DNA of 39,174 nt, taken from assembly GCA_023269545.1 (NCBI GenBank), contig JAHFTB010000019.1:1-39174 (forward strand). Direction: 5' to 3'. Made by a program: the position numbers and the translations under genes. The notes under the pieces are model-generated. The model was not told the DNA's origin, ran no database searches, and worked only from the letters and a program-made list of their open reading frames with translations. Below are positions 23,779 to 30,889 of the stretch, in pieces. The stretch is from Verrucomicrobiota bacterium (GTDB lineage Bacteria; Verrucomicrobiota; Verrucomicrobiia; Chthoniobacterales; Xiphinematobacteraceae). Positions within the stretch are counted from its first letter, which is position 1. Every line of letters starts with the position of its first letter.

Positions 23779-23934
23779 ATGAATCATCCATTATCAGCGG
23801 ACTTTCAGACACTGGCATCGTGGGGGATTGTGGTCATAACGGCCGCTTTCTTTCTTAAAGGAATTTTTAAAAAACGTAAGCAGTCCTGCGGAGGTGGCTG
23901 CGGCTGCCAGACGAAAAAAAATCTTAGAGCATAA
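23779..23934 (+). CDS. FeoB-associated Cys-rich membrane protein
   Basis: This 51-residue protein was found by reading downstream of feoB. It has one hydrophobic segment (about 13-31, LASWGIVVITAAFFLKGIF), then a basic stretch KKRKQ and a cysteine motif CGGGCGCQ. This matches the FeoB_associated family, tiny membrane proteins encoded next to feoB and thought to assist iron transport. A good Shine-Dalgarno (GGAGG, 23770-23774) precedes the ATG. The 3' end overlaps the convergent DJ-1-type gene by 11 bp. Confidence 0.85.
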   Translation: MNHPLSADFQTLASWGIVVITAAFFLKGIFKKRKQSCGGGCGCQTKKNLRA

Positions 23935-24487
23935 TGGAGACGGAAACTTCTTCCCTTTTTTGAGCCCCCAGTAAAACCTCTATCAGTGCGAGACCAAAGT
24001 CGAGAGCGGTACCGGCGCCTCGCGAGGTGATCAGGTTTCCATCGATTACCACGCGTTGAGGGTCCGGAACCTGAGGGAGCTCGCTCCACACGGAAAAATG
24101 TGCTGTGAACCGTCGATTAGCCAGCAAGCCAGCGTCCGCAAGAATCAATGGTGCCGCGCAAATAGCTGCCACCCAAGCTCCAGCTTGCCCGTAAGCGGTT
24201 GCTAATCGGATAGCGCGTCCGTCCTTTCGTAGTTCGCTGACACCCGGACCTCCGGGAATCATTAATACGTCAAATTCCGGTTTGCCTTCGGCGTTCAGAG
24301 GACAGATTTCGGATAAGACAGTATCCGCTCTCACAATGATTCCATTACGTCCTCTGACCTCCCGATGGTCCGCTACTGCCGCAAGTACCACTTCGCAATT
24401 TGCCCTTCTAAGCAAATCCACGGGGGCCAAAGCCTCGATTTCTTCAAACCCCTCAGCAAGCAAGCAAAGTACACGTGGATTTTTCAT
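23924..24487 (-). CDS. DJ-1/PfpI family protein
   Basis: This 187-residue protein has the glutamine-amidotransferase-like fold of DJ-1/PfpI: RVLCLLAEGFEEIEALAPVD with the conserved Glu near residue 15, MIPGGPG, and the nucleophile elbow VAAICAAPLIL with Cys110. Family members act as glyoxalase/deglycase-like or stress-protection proteins; the specific role here is open. The ATG at 24487 fits the family N-terminus; an ATG at 24511 would add eight residues. GAATTCCGCTATA directly abuts the chosen ATG, an odd position for a promoter. It is downstream of the GT-C gene on the same strand. Confidence 0.88.
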   Translation of the reverse strand: MKNPRVLCLLAEGFEEIEALAPVDLLRRANCEVVLAAVADHREVRGRNGIIVRADTVLSEICPLNAEGKPEFDVLMIPGGPGVSELRKDGRAIRLATAYGQAGAWVAAICAAPLILADAGLLANRRFTAHFSVWSELPQVPDPQRVVIDGNLITSRGAGTALDFGLALIEVLLGAQKREEVSVSIML

Positions 24488-24519
24488 TATAGCGGAATTC
24501 TTCTCTATCATGAATCAGC

Positions 24520-26265
24520 TTAAGATAGCTTTTTGTTTGCTTTCACTGGAGGTTGGCTCAGCTGCCGCCGAGAAAAATAAGTAATAATTAAGGCGATGAC
24601 GAAGAGAAATTCAAAGCCTTGCGAAAGCACGCTCATGGAAATTTGATTAAAGTGATATCGGCTGACACTCATCATATGTACCACGGAAATTGTCAAACAG
24701 TTGGAAAAATTAAAACTGGAAAGATAAAGAGAGCACAGAGCGGCCGGAAGCAATTTTCGATATAGGTCATTTCCAAAAAATACTATCGTGACTCCGACAA
24801 GAGAAAGAAGTAAGAAAGCGAGAAACAAATTGTTTAACAAGCGCATCAGCCATCGCATTCCATGTGGCAGGTGAGGATCGAGCGATGTGGCAAAATGAGG
24901 ATTTTGCAGACTTTTCTGATAAGTATCCAGCGGTTGCCATTTTGCATAATGGGTATCATGCATCGCTTTCAAAGAGATATGATATTGATCGAGTGGATCC
25001 AGTGAGTGATTCGGCGTATAGATATTTACTTTTTTTGGGGAATAAAAATATGCCATTTGTTTTTCCACTTTTTGGATCTGCGCCAATGGGTGTTCTATCC
25101 AGGAACGAAAATAGTAATAATAGCAAAATTTTTCGAGGGACCATTTACTGTTTTGGAGTCCGCTTGCCAGGTGCTCCAGTGGGCCTCTATACATAAGATC
25201 GTCCGGATTTAATGTCAGTCCATAACGTTTGTAGTGAGGGCTTTGTATTGCAGTTCGGATGTCCTGTGCAAATTGCAACATAGGTGCTCTTTCTGGAGAT
25301 TTCATAGGCAAGGAAAGAGCATCTTTTTGAATAATATCCTGAAGAAATTGTGCGTGGGTACAAAGAAGGGTTGTGGGTAAAAAAAAGTCTCCATTCACCT
25401 GTCTTTGAAGAATTCGTGTGGGAACAGCAAATAGAATGACCGATAAGAGTATGCCTGTCAGTGTAGACAGGGATTTCCAGACCCACTGATTAGGAATCCA
25501 TAGCCATGCTAGGGCTAAAGGAAGAAGAGATGCCCCCACGGCTAATCCCCATGCAGGCTTAAGATAGTACGTTCCTATCGCACCAATGATTAAAAGGATT
25601 GTCCAAGTCGAAGTGAGCCCATCCACACGTTGTTTAAGAAAAACTCGCCGAGAAAATTCCAAACCTATTAACATATTCATGGCGGAGGCGAATGGAAATA
25701 GCGCTTCCGGACGAATGCTGTGTTCCAGCATAATGGGAGATTGAGAAAGCAAATATACGTAGGCTCCAATCAGCGCAACAAGCCGTACCATCCCATCTAA
25801 GATCTTTCCCGTGGGAAGAAAGACTCGGGATCGAAAGAAAGTCAAAACTATGATGACTGCAGTCCCCAGCCCTATAATGTGTTGCACTTTGGAAATAAAC
25901 CCCAAATGCGGAAAAACCTGTAAGACGAGAATGAGAAATGAGGGATAAAGAAAATTACGCCAGGTAGAAACATAAGTGCCGTTTCCAAACAGATGTACGG
26001 CCGGTGAGAGGTATCCGTAGGTATCCGGATCCATGAAGGGTAGGGATGGGAGAGAGAACCGAAAGTGCCAGCCGGCTATGAATATGGCTCCCAATAGGAG
26101 CCAATAAAACGATGAAAAAAAAGTTAGGGTACGATCTTTCAAGGAAATAAATAAGGTGAGAGGTGGAAAAGACTTAGGCAGAAGGTGCCTGAGTGACCAG
26201 GACGTGGCTCCGGTTGCAAACAGGTGGACGGCTTGTGCGGGATCATCGTATGTGCCGGAATCCAA
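24520..26265 (-). CDS. Multi-pass membrane glycosyltransferase (GT-C/GT39-like), duplicated N-terminus
   Basis: This 581-residue product has about ten hydrophobic segments and an early acidic periplasmic-loop motif MDPDTYGYLSPAVHLFGNG (near 77-95), the layout of GT-C enzymes that use polyprenyl-phosphate sugars. Two long soluble segments follow. The frame opens with a TTG at 26265. Residues 1-33 (DSGTYDDPAQAVHLFATG...) repeat the same motif in diverged form, so the start of a decayed paralogue seems fused to an intact gene. The genuine start may be a TTG at 26142 (LKDRTLTFF). The next two genes encode a polyprenyl-phosphate glycosyltransferase and a deacetylase, pointing to lipid-linked sugar transfer. 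The acceptor is unknown. Confidence 0.68.
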   Translation of the reverse strand: MDSGTYDDPAQAVHLFATGATSWSLRHLLPKSFPPLTLFISLKDRTLTFFSSFYWLLLGAIFIAGWHFRFSLPSLPFMDPDTYGYLSPAVHLFGNGTYVSTWRNFLYPSFLILVLQVFPHLGFISKVQHIIGLGTAVIIVLTFFRSRVFLPTGKILDGMVRLVALIGAYVYLLSQSPIMLEHSIRPEALFPFASAMNMLIGLEFSRRVFLKQRVDGLTSTWTILLIIGAIGTYYLKPAWGLAVGASLLPLALAWLWIPNQWVWKSLSTLTGILLSVILFAVPTRILQRQVNGDFFLPTTLLCTHAQFLQDIIQKDALSLPMKSPERAPMLQFAQDIRTAIQSPHYKRYGLTLNPDDLMYRGPLEHLASGLQNSKWSLEKFCYYYYFRSWIEHPLAQIQKVEKQMAYFYSPKKVNIYTPNHSLDPLDQYHISLKAMHDTHYAKWQPLDTYQKSLQNPHFATSLDPHLPHGMRWLMRLLNNLFLAFLLLSLVGVTIVFFGNDLYRKLLPAALCSLYLSSFNFSNCLTISVVHMMSVSRYHFNQISMSVLSQGFEFLFVIALIITYFSRRQLSQPPVKANKKLS

Positions 26266-26313
26266 GATGCCATAAATACGACTCCAAGTCAGAAACCATA
26301 AAATCCAAATGAC
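26142..26313 (-). pseudogene. Fragment of a paralogous GT-C gene fused upstream
   Basis: Reading back from the TTG at 26265 the frame stays open to a TGA at 26316-26314. It encodes a membrane-segment-like WILWFLTWSRIYGI just before DSGTYDDPAQAVHLF. This mirrors the first transmembrane helix and loop of the downstream GT-C protein. No start codon precedes it, so it looks like the 5' end of a duplicated, decayed gene. Confidence 0.45.
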
Positions 26314-26415
26314 TCATCGGCAATTAGAAAATTGGGAAAATGATTGTTATTTTTCGAATTGCAATGCAAATGGGTTTAATATTTGTCTTTTTTGACTGGC
26401 TATAAAGCTAATAAG

Positions 26416-27378
26416 CTACTTCAGATAACTGCAAAGTGCTATATGAGGCTTATCTACGATATCCAAGACAATCGCTTGTAAAATAAGCTGGAACCCTAAG
26501 ATGATCGGTAATATGGCCAAGGCAATTGTGCCTGCTGGCTGACTCGTATTTTCATAGATGCTATCGGTCCATTTAAGAAAGCTAAAACCGCTGCCTCCAA
26601 GTAGTAATAAAGTGCCTATAACTAAAAAGATGGTGGTCATATTGACGTCGTATACAAAATATCTCCACCAGATTCTTCGGCAAATGGAGGTTAATAGCTT
26701 GGAAGGAAAGGTAAATAAAATTTTCAAAGGATTGAGACTGCTAATTTCGCTGCCGTATTGGGCAGGAATAGGAATATCCACTGCGACGGCGTGAATAATG
26801 TTGAGTTGCACCAAAATATCTATTTCAAAAAAATACGAATGATCAAGGAGTTGAATATTTAAAAGAGACAATGCTTCGCGGCGAATGGCAATAAAACCGT
26901 TAGTAGGATCAGAAATGTTCCAATAGCCACTGGAAAATTTAGCAAGAAAAGTGAGACCGAAGTTTCCGAGTCTTCGGATCCAAGGCATGGAAGGAAGAGC
27001 TAGGAGGTCATAAAAGCGATTCCCCTTGGAATAGTCAGCCTGATGAGCAAGAAGAGGCGCAATGAGTCTATTCAGATGCATGGCATTCATTTGGCCATCG
27101 CCATCCATTTTAATAATTATGGAGGCATCCGTCTTAAGGGCTTCTTGAAAACCTGTGATCATAGCTCCTCCGACACCTAGGTTCTTTTCATTCCGGACTA
27201 TGTTCAACTTACTGTTTTTTAAGCAGTTGTAGAGATGGCTGCCGCTTTCCTCCGGGCACGCATCATCTACTACAATGACGTAGTCGACTCGCGGAAGTAC
27301 GTCTTGAACCACTTGAACAATATGATTTTTCACCCGGTACGAGGGAATGACGACGGCTATTTTTTCAGGAAATGACAT
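26416..27378 (-). CDS. Polyprenyl-phosphate glycosyltransferase (DPM1/ArnC-like GT2)
   Basis: The 320-residue protein has a GT2 catalytic domain (KIAVVIPSYRVKNHIV, YVIVVDDACPE, NEKNLGVGGAMITGFQEAL, metal site MDGDGQM at about 91-97). After an amphipathic region it has two C-terminal membrane helices (about 240-265 and 280-312). This layout is that of enzymes charging dolichyl/undecaprenyl phosphate with a sugar. The ATG at 27378 is preferred to a TTG at 27387. It lies between a deacetylase and a GT-C transferase, forming an apparent sugar-carrier module. The sugar is unknown. Confidence 0.88.
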   Translation of the reverse strand: MSFPEKIAVVIPSYRVKNHIVQVVQDVLPRVDYVIVVDDACPEESGSHLYNCLKNSKLNIVRNEKNLGVGGAMITGFQEALKTDASIIIKMDGDGQMNAMHLNRLIAPLLAHQADYSKGNRFYDLLALPSMPWIRRLGNFGLTFLAKFSSGYWNISDPTNGFIAIRREALSLLNIQLLDHSYFFEIDILVQLNIIHAVAVDIPIPAQYGSEISSLNPLKILFTFPSKLLTSICRRIWWRYFVYDVNMTTIFLVIGTLLLLGGSGFSFLKWTDSIYENTSQPAGTIALAILPIILGFQLILQAIVLDIVDKPHIALCSYLK

Positions 27379-27422
27379 TGGAGGCAAATTCAGGAAAGTA
27401 TGGATCAGGACTTATGCGGATT

Positions 27423-28289
27423 CTAGAGAAAAGCTCTCTCGTTTCCCTCTGTTCTTGCATAAGTCCTGGTCTTTTTAAAATGATGATCGTATCGATCGAA
27501 TACGAATCCTATTTCGACTAACATGCGAAGACGCGGAATGGTTTGTTTACGGCCCCAATACAACAAAGGATTTAAATAAGGGGTACGAACCATTTCTTTA
27601 TGGAGGACATATTGTTGGTGAATGTCCGCATCATAGGGATGAAAATAACCCACGATAGGGGATGCTATTTTTTCCGAGCGCTCAAATTCTTTTAAGATCC
27701 ATCGCATGGGGAGACAGCGAAAATAGGTTCCCGCAGCAAAAGGCAGGCTCCGTCGCCAGCCGGAGCCTAATGTGATCGGTACTTCCCAGATGCCGTTGAT
27801 TTGGCGTGGAGTGGTCCCGAATCCCGGCCATCCGAAGAGGGGATTTGATGCGGGGAGGACTGAACTGGAGTATGCAAAACCTAAATCCGCTAAAATGTTA
27901 TAGGCCCACGAGGTTTGCGGGGTCAAAGACAGAAGAGGAGCTCGGAAACCTGTGACTACAGCCCTGGGGGCGGCACTCAATAGAGCTGCTCTATTGTGCT
28001 CTAAATCCACTCGAAATTTCGAAGGATCGAGTGTATTGAGGGTATTGTGCTGATCCGTATGACAAGCCAGTTCGTGCCCGGCATCAAAAATTGCGGAAAT
28101 GATATCCGGATATGCTCGGGCTACTTTCCCCACCACAAAAAAGGTGGTGACCATCTGAGACTTTTTTAGGAAATCCAAGAGGAGTTTCGCTAATGTGGGC
28201 AGTGGAGTCTGGCGGAAATTTTCTTGGGAAGGCAAAGTTTCGAATTCTTCAAAATCAATGCTAAAAAGGAAGGTTTTTTGAACGGACAT
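27423..28289 (-). CDS. Polysaccharide deacetylase family protein
   Basis: The 288-residue NodB-type carbohydrate esterase has a likely catalytic Asp12 in SIDFEEF, zinc ligands His77 and His81 in ACHTDQHNT, motif 3 GFRAPLLSLT, and later VPITLGSGWRRSLPF and VGYFHPYD, as in deacetylases from exopolysaccharide loci. It would remove acetyl or formyl groups from a sugar, perhaps the one loaded on the carrier lipid by the next gene, as ArnD does in the Arn pathway. The ATG at 28289 begins the family N-terminus; an ATG at 28376 would add 29 unconserved residues overlapping the opposite promoter region. Confidence 0.88.
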   Translation of the reverse strand: MSVQKTFLFSIDFEEFETLPSQENFRQTPLPTLAKLLLDFLKKSQMVTTFFVVGKVARAYPDIISAIFDAGHELACHTDQHNTLNTLDPSKFRVDLEHNRAALLSAAPRAVVTGFRAPLLSLTPQTSWAYNILADLGFAYSSSVLPASNPLFGWPGFGTTPRQINGIWEVPITLGSGWRRSLPFAAGTYFRCLPMRWILKEFERSEKIASPIVGYFHPYDADIHQQYVLHKEMVRTPYLNPLLYWGRKQTIPRLRMLVEIGFVFDRYDHHFKKTRTYARTEGNERAFL

Positions 28290-28387
28290 ACCTGTTTTGC
28301 TATATCCAGTGTGAATCGAAGGGAGAGTATTGGTGAAGCAATAAATTGACTTGGCCCGGTCCAGTAAAAATCCCATGTTTCCCTCTC

Positions 28388-28867
28388 ATGGAAATTGTAA
28401 TGGAAAGTAGCTCGGTCAAACTGGCTTACCGCCCGAATGTTGCTTTGATTCTGGAGGACTCCGCAGGGCAAGTGTTAATTGGCGAACGGCGGGATGCAGC
28501 CGGCAGCTGGCAATTTCCTCAGGGAGGCGTCCACGAGGGAGAGAGCCTGGAGGAAGCTTTGCATCGTGAGGTACAAGAGGAAGTTTTACTTTCTCCCCCA
28601 TGCTATCGTATCCGGGAAAGCAAAGGACCTTATCGGTATCAGTTTCCAAAAGGTGTGGAAAAATTCGGTTCCATAGGTCAGGAACAGTATTATTTCCGCG
28701 CTGAATTTCTCAAAGAAAAATCGCTGCTTAAGATGGAAGATCCCTCCGAGGAATTTCGCGTTCTTCGTTGGATTGCTCCTAATGAATTTAAAATCAATTG
28801 GTTGCATCCAATGAAGCGGGCCGTCTATACTTTGATCTTTCAAGATTTTTTTAATCTGACTATTTAG
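28388..28867 (+). CDS. rppH: RNA pyrophosphohydrolase (Nudix)
   Basis: The 159-residue Nudix hydrolase resembles RppH, which removes pyrophosphate from mRNA 5' ends, or diadenosine polyphosphate hydrolase. It starts near the family's YRPNVALIL, has GERRDAAGSWQFPQGGVHEG and the Nudix box around 47-69 with the key REVQEE. The C-terminal WIAPNEFKINWLHPMKRAVY is like RppH. The ATG at 28388 is favoured; 28346 lies too near the divergent gene. It is divergent from the deacetylase gene. Confidence 0.9.
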   Translation: MEIVMESSSVKLAYRPNVALILEDSAGQVLIGERRDAAGSWQFPQGGVHEGESLEEALHREVQEEVLLSPPCYRIRESKGPYRYQFPKGVEKFGSIGQEQYYFRAEFLKEKSLLKMEDPSEEFRVLRWIAPNEFKINWLHPMKRAVYTLIFQDFFNLTI

Positions 28868-29091
28868 CTTTGTTCGGATATAAGAGCGTAATTTCTATAA
28901 AGTGAGTACGACTATACCGTTATTTTTGCTCCCAGCTTTGTTAAAAAACAGGGTCTGTATCTTCAGATATGGCCTCTATTTTGTGCACATTCATGTTCAT
29001 TTTATAGGAATTGTGCTATCAATTCCTCCGGAAATTTCATTGCTTTTAGCATAAAATTTTGGACTCTCAGCCATTTGTAATTTTTGAGAAA

Positions 29092-29175
29092 ATGTTTACG
29101 CTGTCATTATTTGCTATTGTAGCCGCGATTCTCGTGGGGTGTGTTTGGTGGGTCTGTCGCAACGATCAAATATAA
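29092..29175 (+). CDS. Possible 27-residue single-pass membrane peptide
   Basis: ATG at 29092 opens MFTLSLFAIVAAILVGCVWW, followed by VCRNDQI and TAA. The whole peptide is one hydrophobic helix with a short charged end, like known tiny membrane peptides. There is only a weak GAGA purine run ahead of the ATG and it abuts MITE copy C. It may be fortuitous. Confidence 0.3.
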   Translation: MFTLSLFAIVAAILVGCVWWVCRNDQI

Positions 29176-29181
29176 GAATAA

Positions 29182-29261
29182 CTGACGTGACGCACTTTGA
29201 GGAGCTCTGGGAGCAAAAAACTATTTTAGCCTACAAGGTTTCCTTTTTTGCGTCACATCAC
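29182..29261 (-). mobile_element. MITE-like element, copy C (inverted)
   Basis: Read on the minus strand it matches copies A and B except for two single-base deletions and two substitutions (80 versus 82 bp). Its ends are GTGATGTGACGCA and CTGACGTGACGCA, better matched inverted repeats than in A and B. The flanks share TATAAGA but are not an exact adjacent duplication, suggesting an older insertion. Confidence 0.82.
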
Positions 29262-29412
29262 AGTATAAGATACCCCGGGAATTTTTTAAAAAATAAAAAC
29301 TAAATAATAATTTTTAAAGTCAATGAGTTATTTAATATCATTAAATTGAAAAACAGCGGAATAATTTTGCTATCAAGCTTTTCGCATAGTCAGGAATTTG
29401 TCACTTAAGTCC

Positions 29413-29562
29413 TTATGCAAGGCACGCCGCTGACATAGGGTATGGGGTGAATTTTTCGACGGAATGTTTGAATTGTGAGGAACGGCGCGTCCTCATTAGG
29501 AGCCCCTTTTTCATGCCTTCGCCATGGATGATGATAAGCAGGTGTGGGCCGAAGAGTTTCAT
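29413..29562 (-). CDS. Small ORF, possibly a truncated Smr-like fragment
   Basis: A 49-codon frame starts at an ATG 25 bp after the DUF1802 stop, on the same strand. It contains HLLIIIHGEGMKKG, reminiscent of the IHGxG motif of Smr domains, but it is much too short for that domain and the rest does not match clearly. Another frame at 29405-29590 (GTG start) overlaps it. It could be a gene remnant; low confidence. Confidence 0.2.
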   Translation of the reverse strand: MKLFGPHLLIIIHGEGMKKGLLMRTRRSSQFKHSVEKFTPYPMSAACLA

Positions 29563-29586
29563 CCGGGAGGCCCGAGAACAGGGAAT

Positions 29587-30135
29587 TCACTCGCAGAGAA
29601 TTTTTTCCAGCAATTTCTTGCGATGGTGGTGTATTTCATCGCTGAGTACCGAAACGAGCACGGACCCTTTATGCGAGGGGACATCGATCCATGACCGGCA
29701 GCCTCCGTACTTTTTCTCATAAGGAATGCGATGAGGAGGATCTAACCGAAATACGCGAACTAAAGCCACATGAACGCCTGGTCTTTCCTGGTATTGAAAG
29801 CGTTCGTGAACCACGGAATCCTGCAAAATGTGGAACTCACGAATCCGCTGTAGTTTCTCAAAATCCTCCACCAGTTGTATCCATTCTATCGAGGCCAGAT
29901 AGCAAATTTCCAAAGAATCTTCCTCCTGAGCGGGCAGGAGAGTGTCCGGCGATAATATCGTTTTTTCCAACTGTTCGTGAAACCAGGTGGGAAACAAAAG
30001 AAACTCTTGATGTAGGAAACGGAATCCGGCTTTCCCTTCGGCAATACCTCCCTTTCGAATCAGGATGCTTTGCCGCCCTTCGCCTAACGCTTTACAAACT
30101 AAGGCCCATTCTTTAAATGCGGGGAAGATATCCAT
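29587..30135 (-). CDS. DUF1802 family protein
   Basis: The 182-residue protein begins MDIFPAFKEWALVCKALGEG, then RQSILIRKGGIAEG, the recognisable N-terminus of DUF1802 proteins. These are known from cyanobacteria and other bacteria without an assigned function. Further marks are FLLFPTWFHEQ and IEWIQLVEDFEKLQRI. No signal peptide or membrane segment. The ATG lies just 28 bp from the divergent PHP gene, so promoters of both overlap or lie inside the opposite gene. Confidence 0.85.
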   Translation of the reverse strand: MDIFPAFKEWALVCKALGEGRQSILIRKGGIAEGKAGFRFLHQEFLLFPTWFHEQLEKTILSPDTLLPAQEEDSLEICYLASIEWIQLVEDFEKLQRIREFHILQDSVVHERFQYQERPGVHVALVRVFRLDPPHRIPYEKKYGGCRSWIDVPSHKGSVLVSVLSDEIHHHRKKLLEKILCE

Positions 30136-30163
30136 TTGATAAATTCTTTCAGATGTTAGAGTA

Positions 30164-30862
30164 ATGGAACAGATGCTTTATCGCTTTGATTTTCATACGC
30201 ATTCATTTTTTTCGGCAGACGCCTCCAGTAAGCCGGAGCAAATGGTGGCAGCCGCGAAGTCACGAGGACTCAATGGGATCGCCATTACAGACCACGATAC
30301 CTGCCGCGCCATGGATTATTGTCTCCGCAAGGGCATGATGCGGGAAGATGGACTCCCTGTGGAAGATTTTTTGATCATCCCTGGAGTGGAGATTTCCACT
30401 GCCGACGGCCATCTTTTGTGTATTGGCACCACTCTTCCCGATCGGAAGGGCGTTCCGGCGGTTCAAGTAGCGGATGAAATTCGAACTCACGGCGGAATCC
30501 CCATCCCCCCTCATCCCTTTGATCGCTGGAGAGCCGGTATCCGAGCGGATGTCATGGACAAAATGAACCTGGATGTAGTGGAGGTATTTAATGCGGCTGT
30601 TTCTCGGAGATCCTACAACCAGCGAGCGCGTGCGTATGCGGAACAACGTTCCCTCAGAATGATGGCGGGCAGTGATGCACATTATCCCACAGCCATAGGA
30701 ACTTGTTGGACCTCCTTGGAGTTAGAAACACTTTCCGTAGCTAATGTCCTCAAGCAACTGCCTCAAGCTACTCAAATTGAGGAACGCTATCTGACGTTTT
30801 TTGAGGGAATAAAGAAAAAATTCGGCAATTGGTTTCGAATTTTTAATAAGCAAGCACCTTGA
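30164..30862 (+). CDS. PHP-domain phosphoesterase
   Basis: The 232-residue protein has the PHP metal-binding motifs in order: FDFHTHSFFSADA, GIAITDHDTC, IIPGVEISTADGHLL, GIPIPPHPFDRWRAG and MAGSDAHYPTAIG. These give the His/Asp/Glu set for a trinuclear metal centre. Similar stand-alone PHP proteins hydrolyse phosphodiesters such as RNA 5' ends or pAp, but the substrate here is not determined. An ATG at 30164 is followed by another at 30173. Divergent from DUF1802; convergent with tyrS (27 bp between). Confidence 0.9.
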   Translation: MEQMLYRFDFHTHSFFSADASSKPEQMVAAAKSRGLNGIAITDHDTCRAMDYCLRKGMMREDGLPVEDFLIIPGVEISTADGHLLCIGTTLPDRKGVPAVQVADEIRTHGGIPIPPHPFDRWRAGIRADVMDKMNLDVVEVFNAAVSRRSYNQRARAYAEQRSLRMMAGSDAHYPTAIGTCWTSLELETLSVANVLKQLPQATQIEERYLTFFEGIKKKFGNWFRIFNKQAP

Positions 30863-30889
30863 TGACGGGCTGCACTAATAATGATAGGT

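Larger units (their letters stand above)
28868..29412. other. 545-bp AT-rich intergenic region with several repeat relics
   Basis: It holds a decayed MITE scrap (TTTTTGCTCCCAG near 28923), a diverged copy of the 33-bp repeat (28990-29022), a possible 27-residue membrane ORF (29092-29175), MITE copy C (29182-29261) and about 150 bp of AT-rich DNA after that in which I see nothing definite. Confidence 0.6.

Noticed and set aside
23805-24089. 94-codon minus-strand frame
   Set aside because: It overlaps the FeoB-associated gene and the DJ-1 gene in a different frame, with Arg/Pro-rich content typical of a shadow frame.
28868-29412. tRNA or structured RNA gene in the largest intergenic gap
   Set aside because: I looked for a T-loop GGTTCGAATCC-type box and cloverleaf pairing and saw none; the content is repeats and AT-rich DNA.
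29691-30116. 141-codon plus-strand frame
   Set aside because: It is the shadow of the DUF1802 gene, which has a recognisable family N-terminus on the minus strand.
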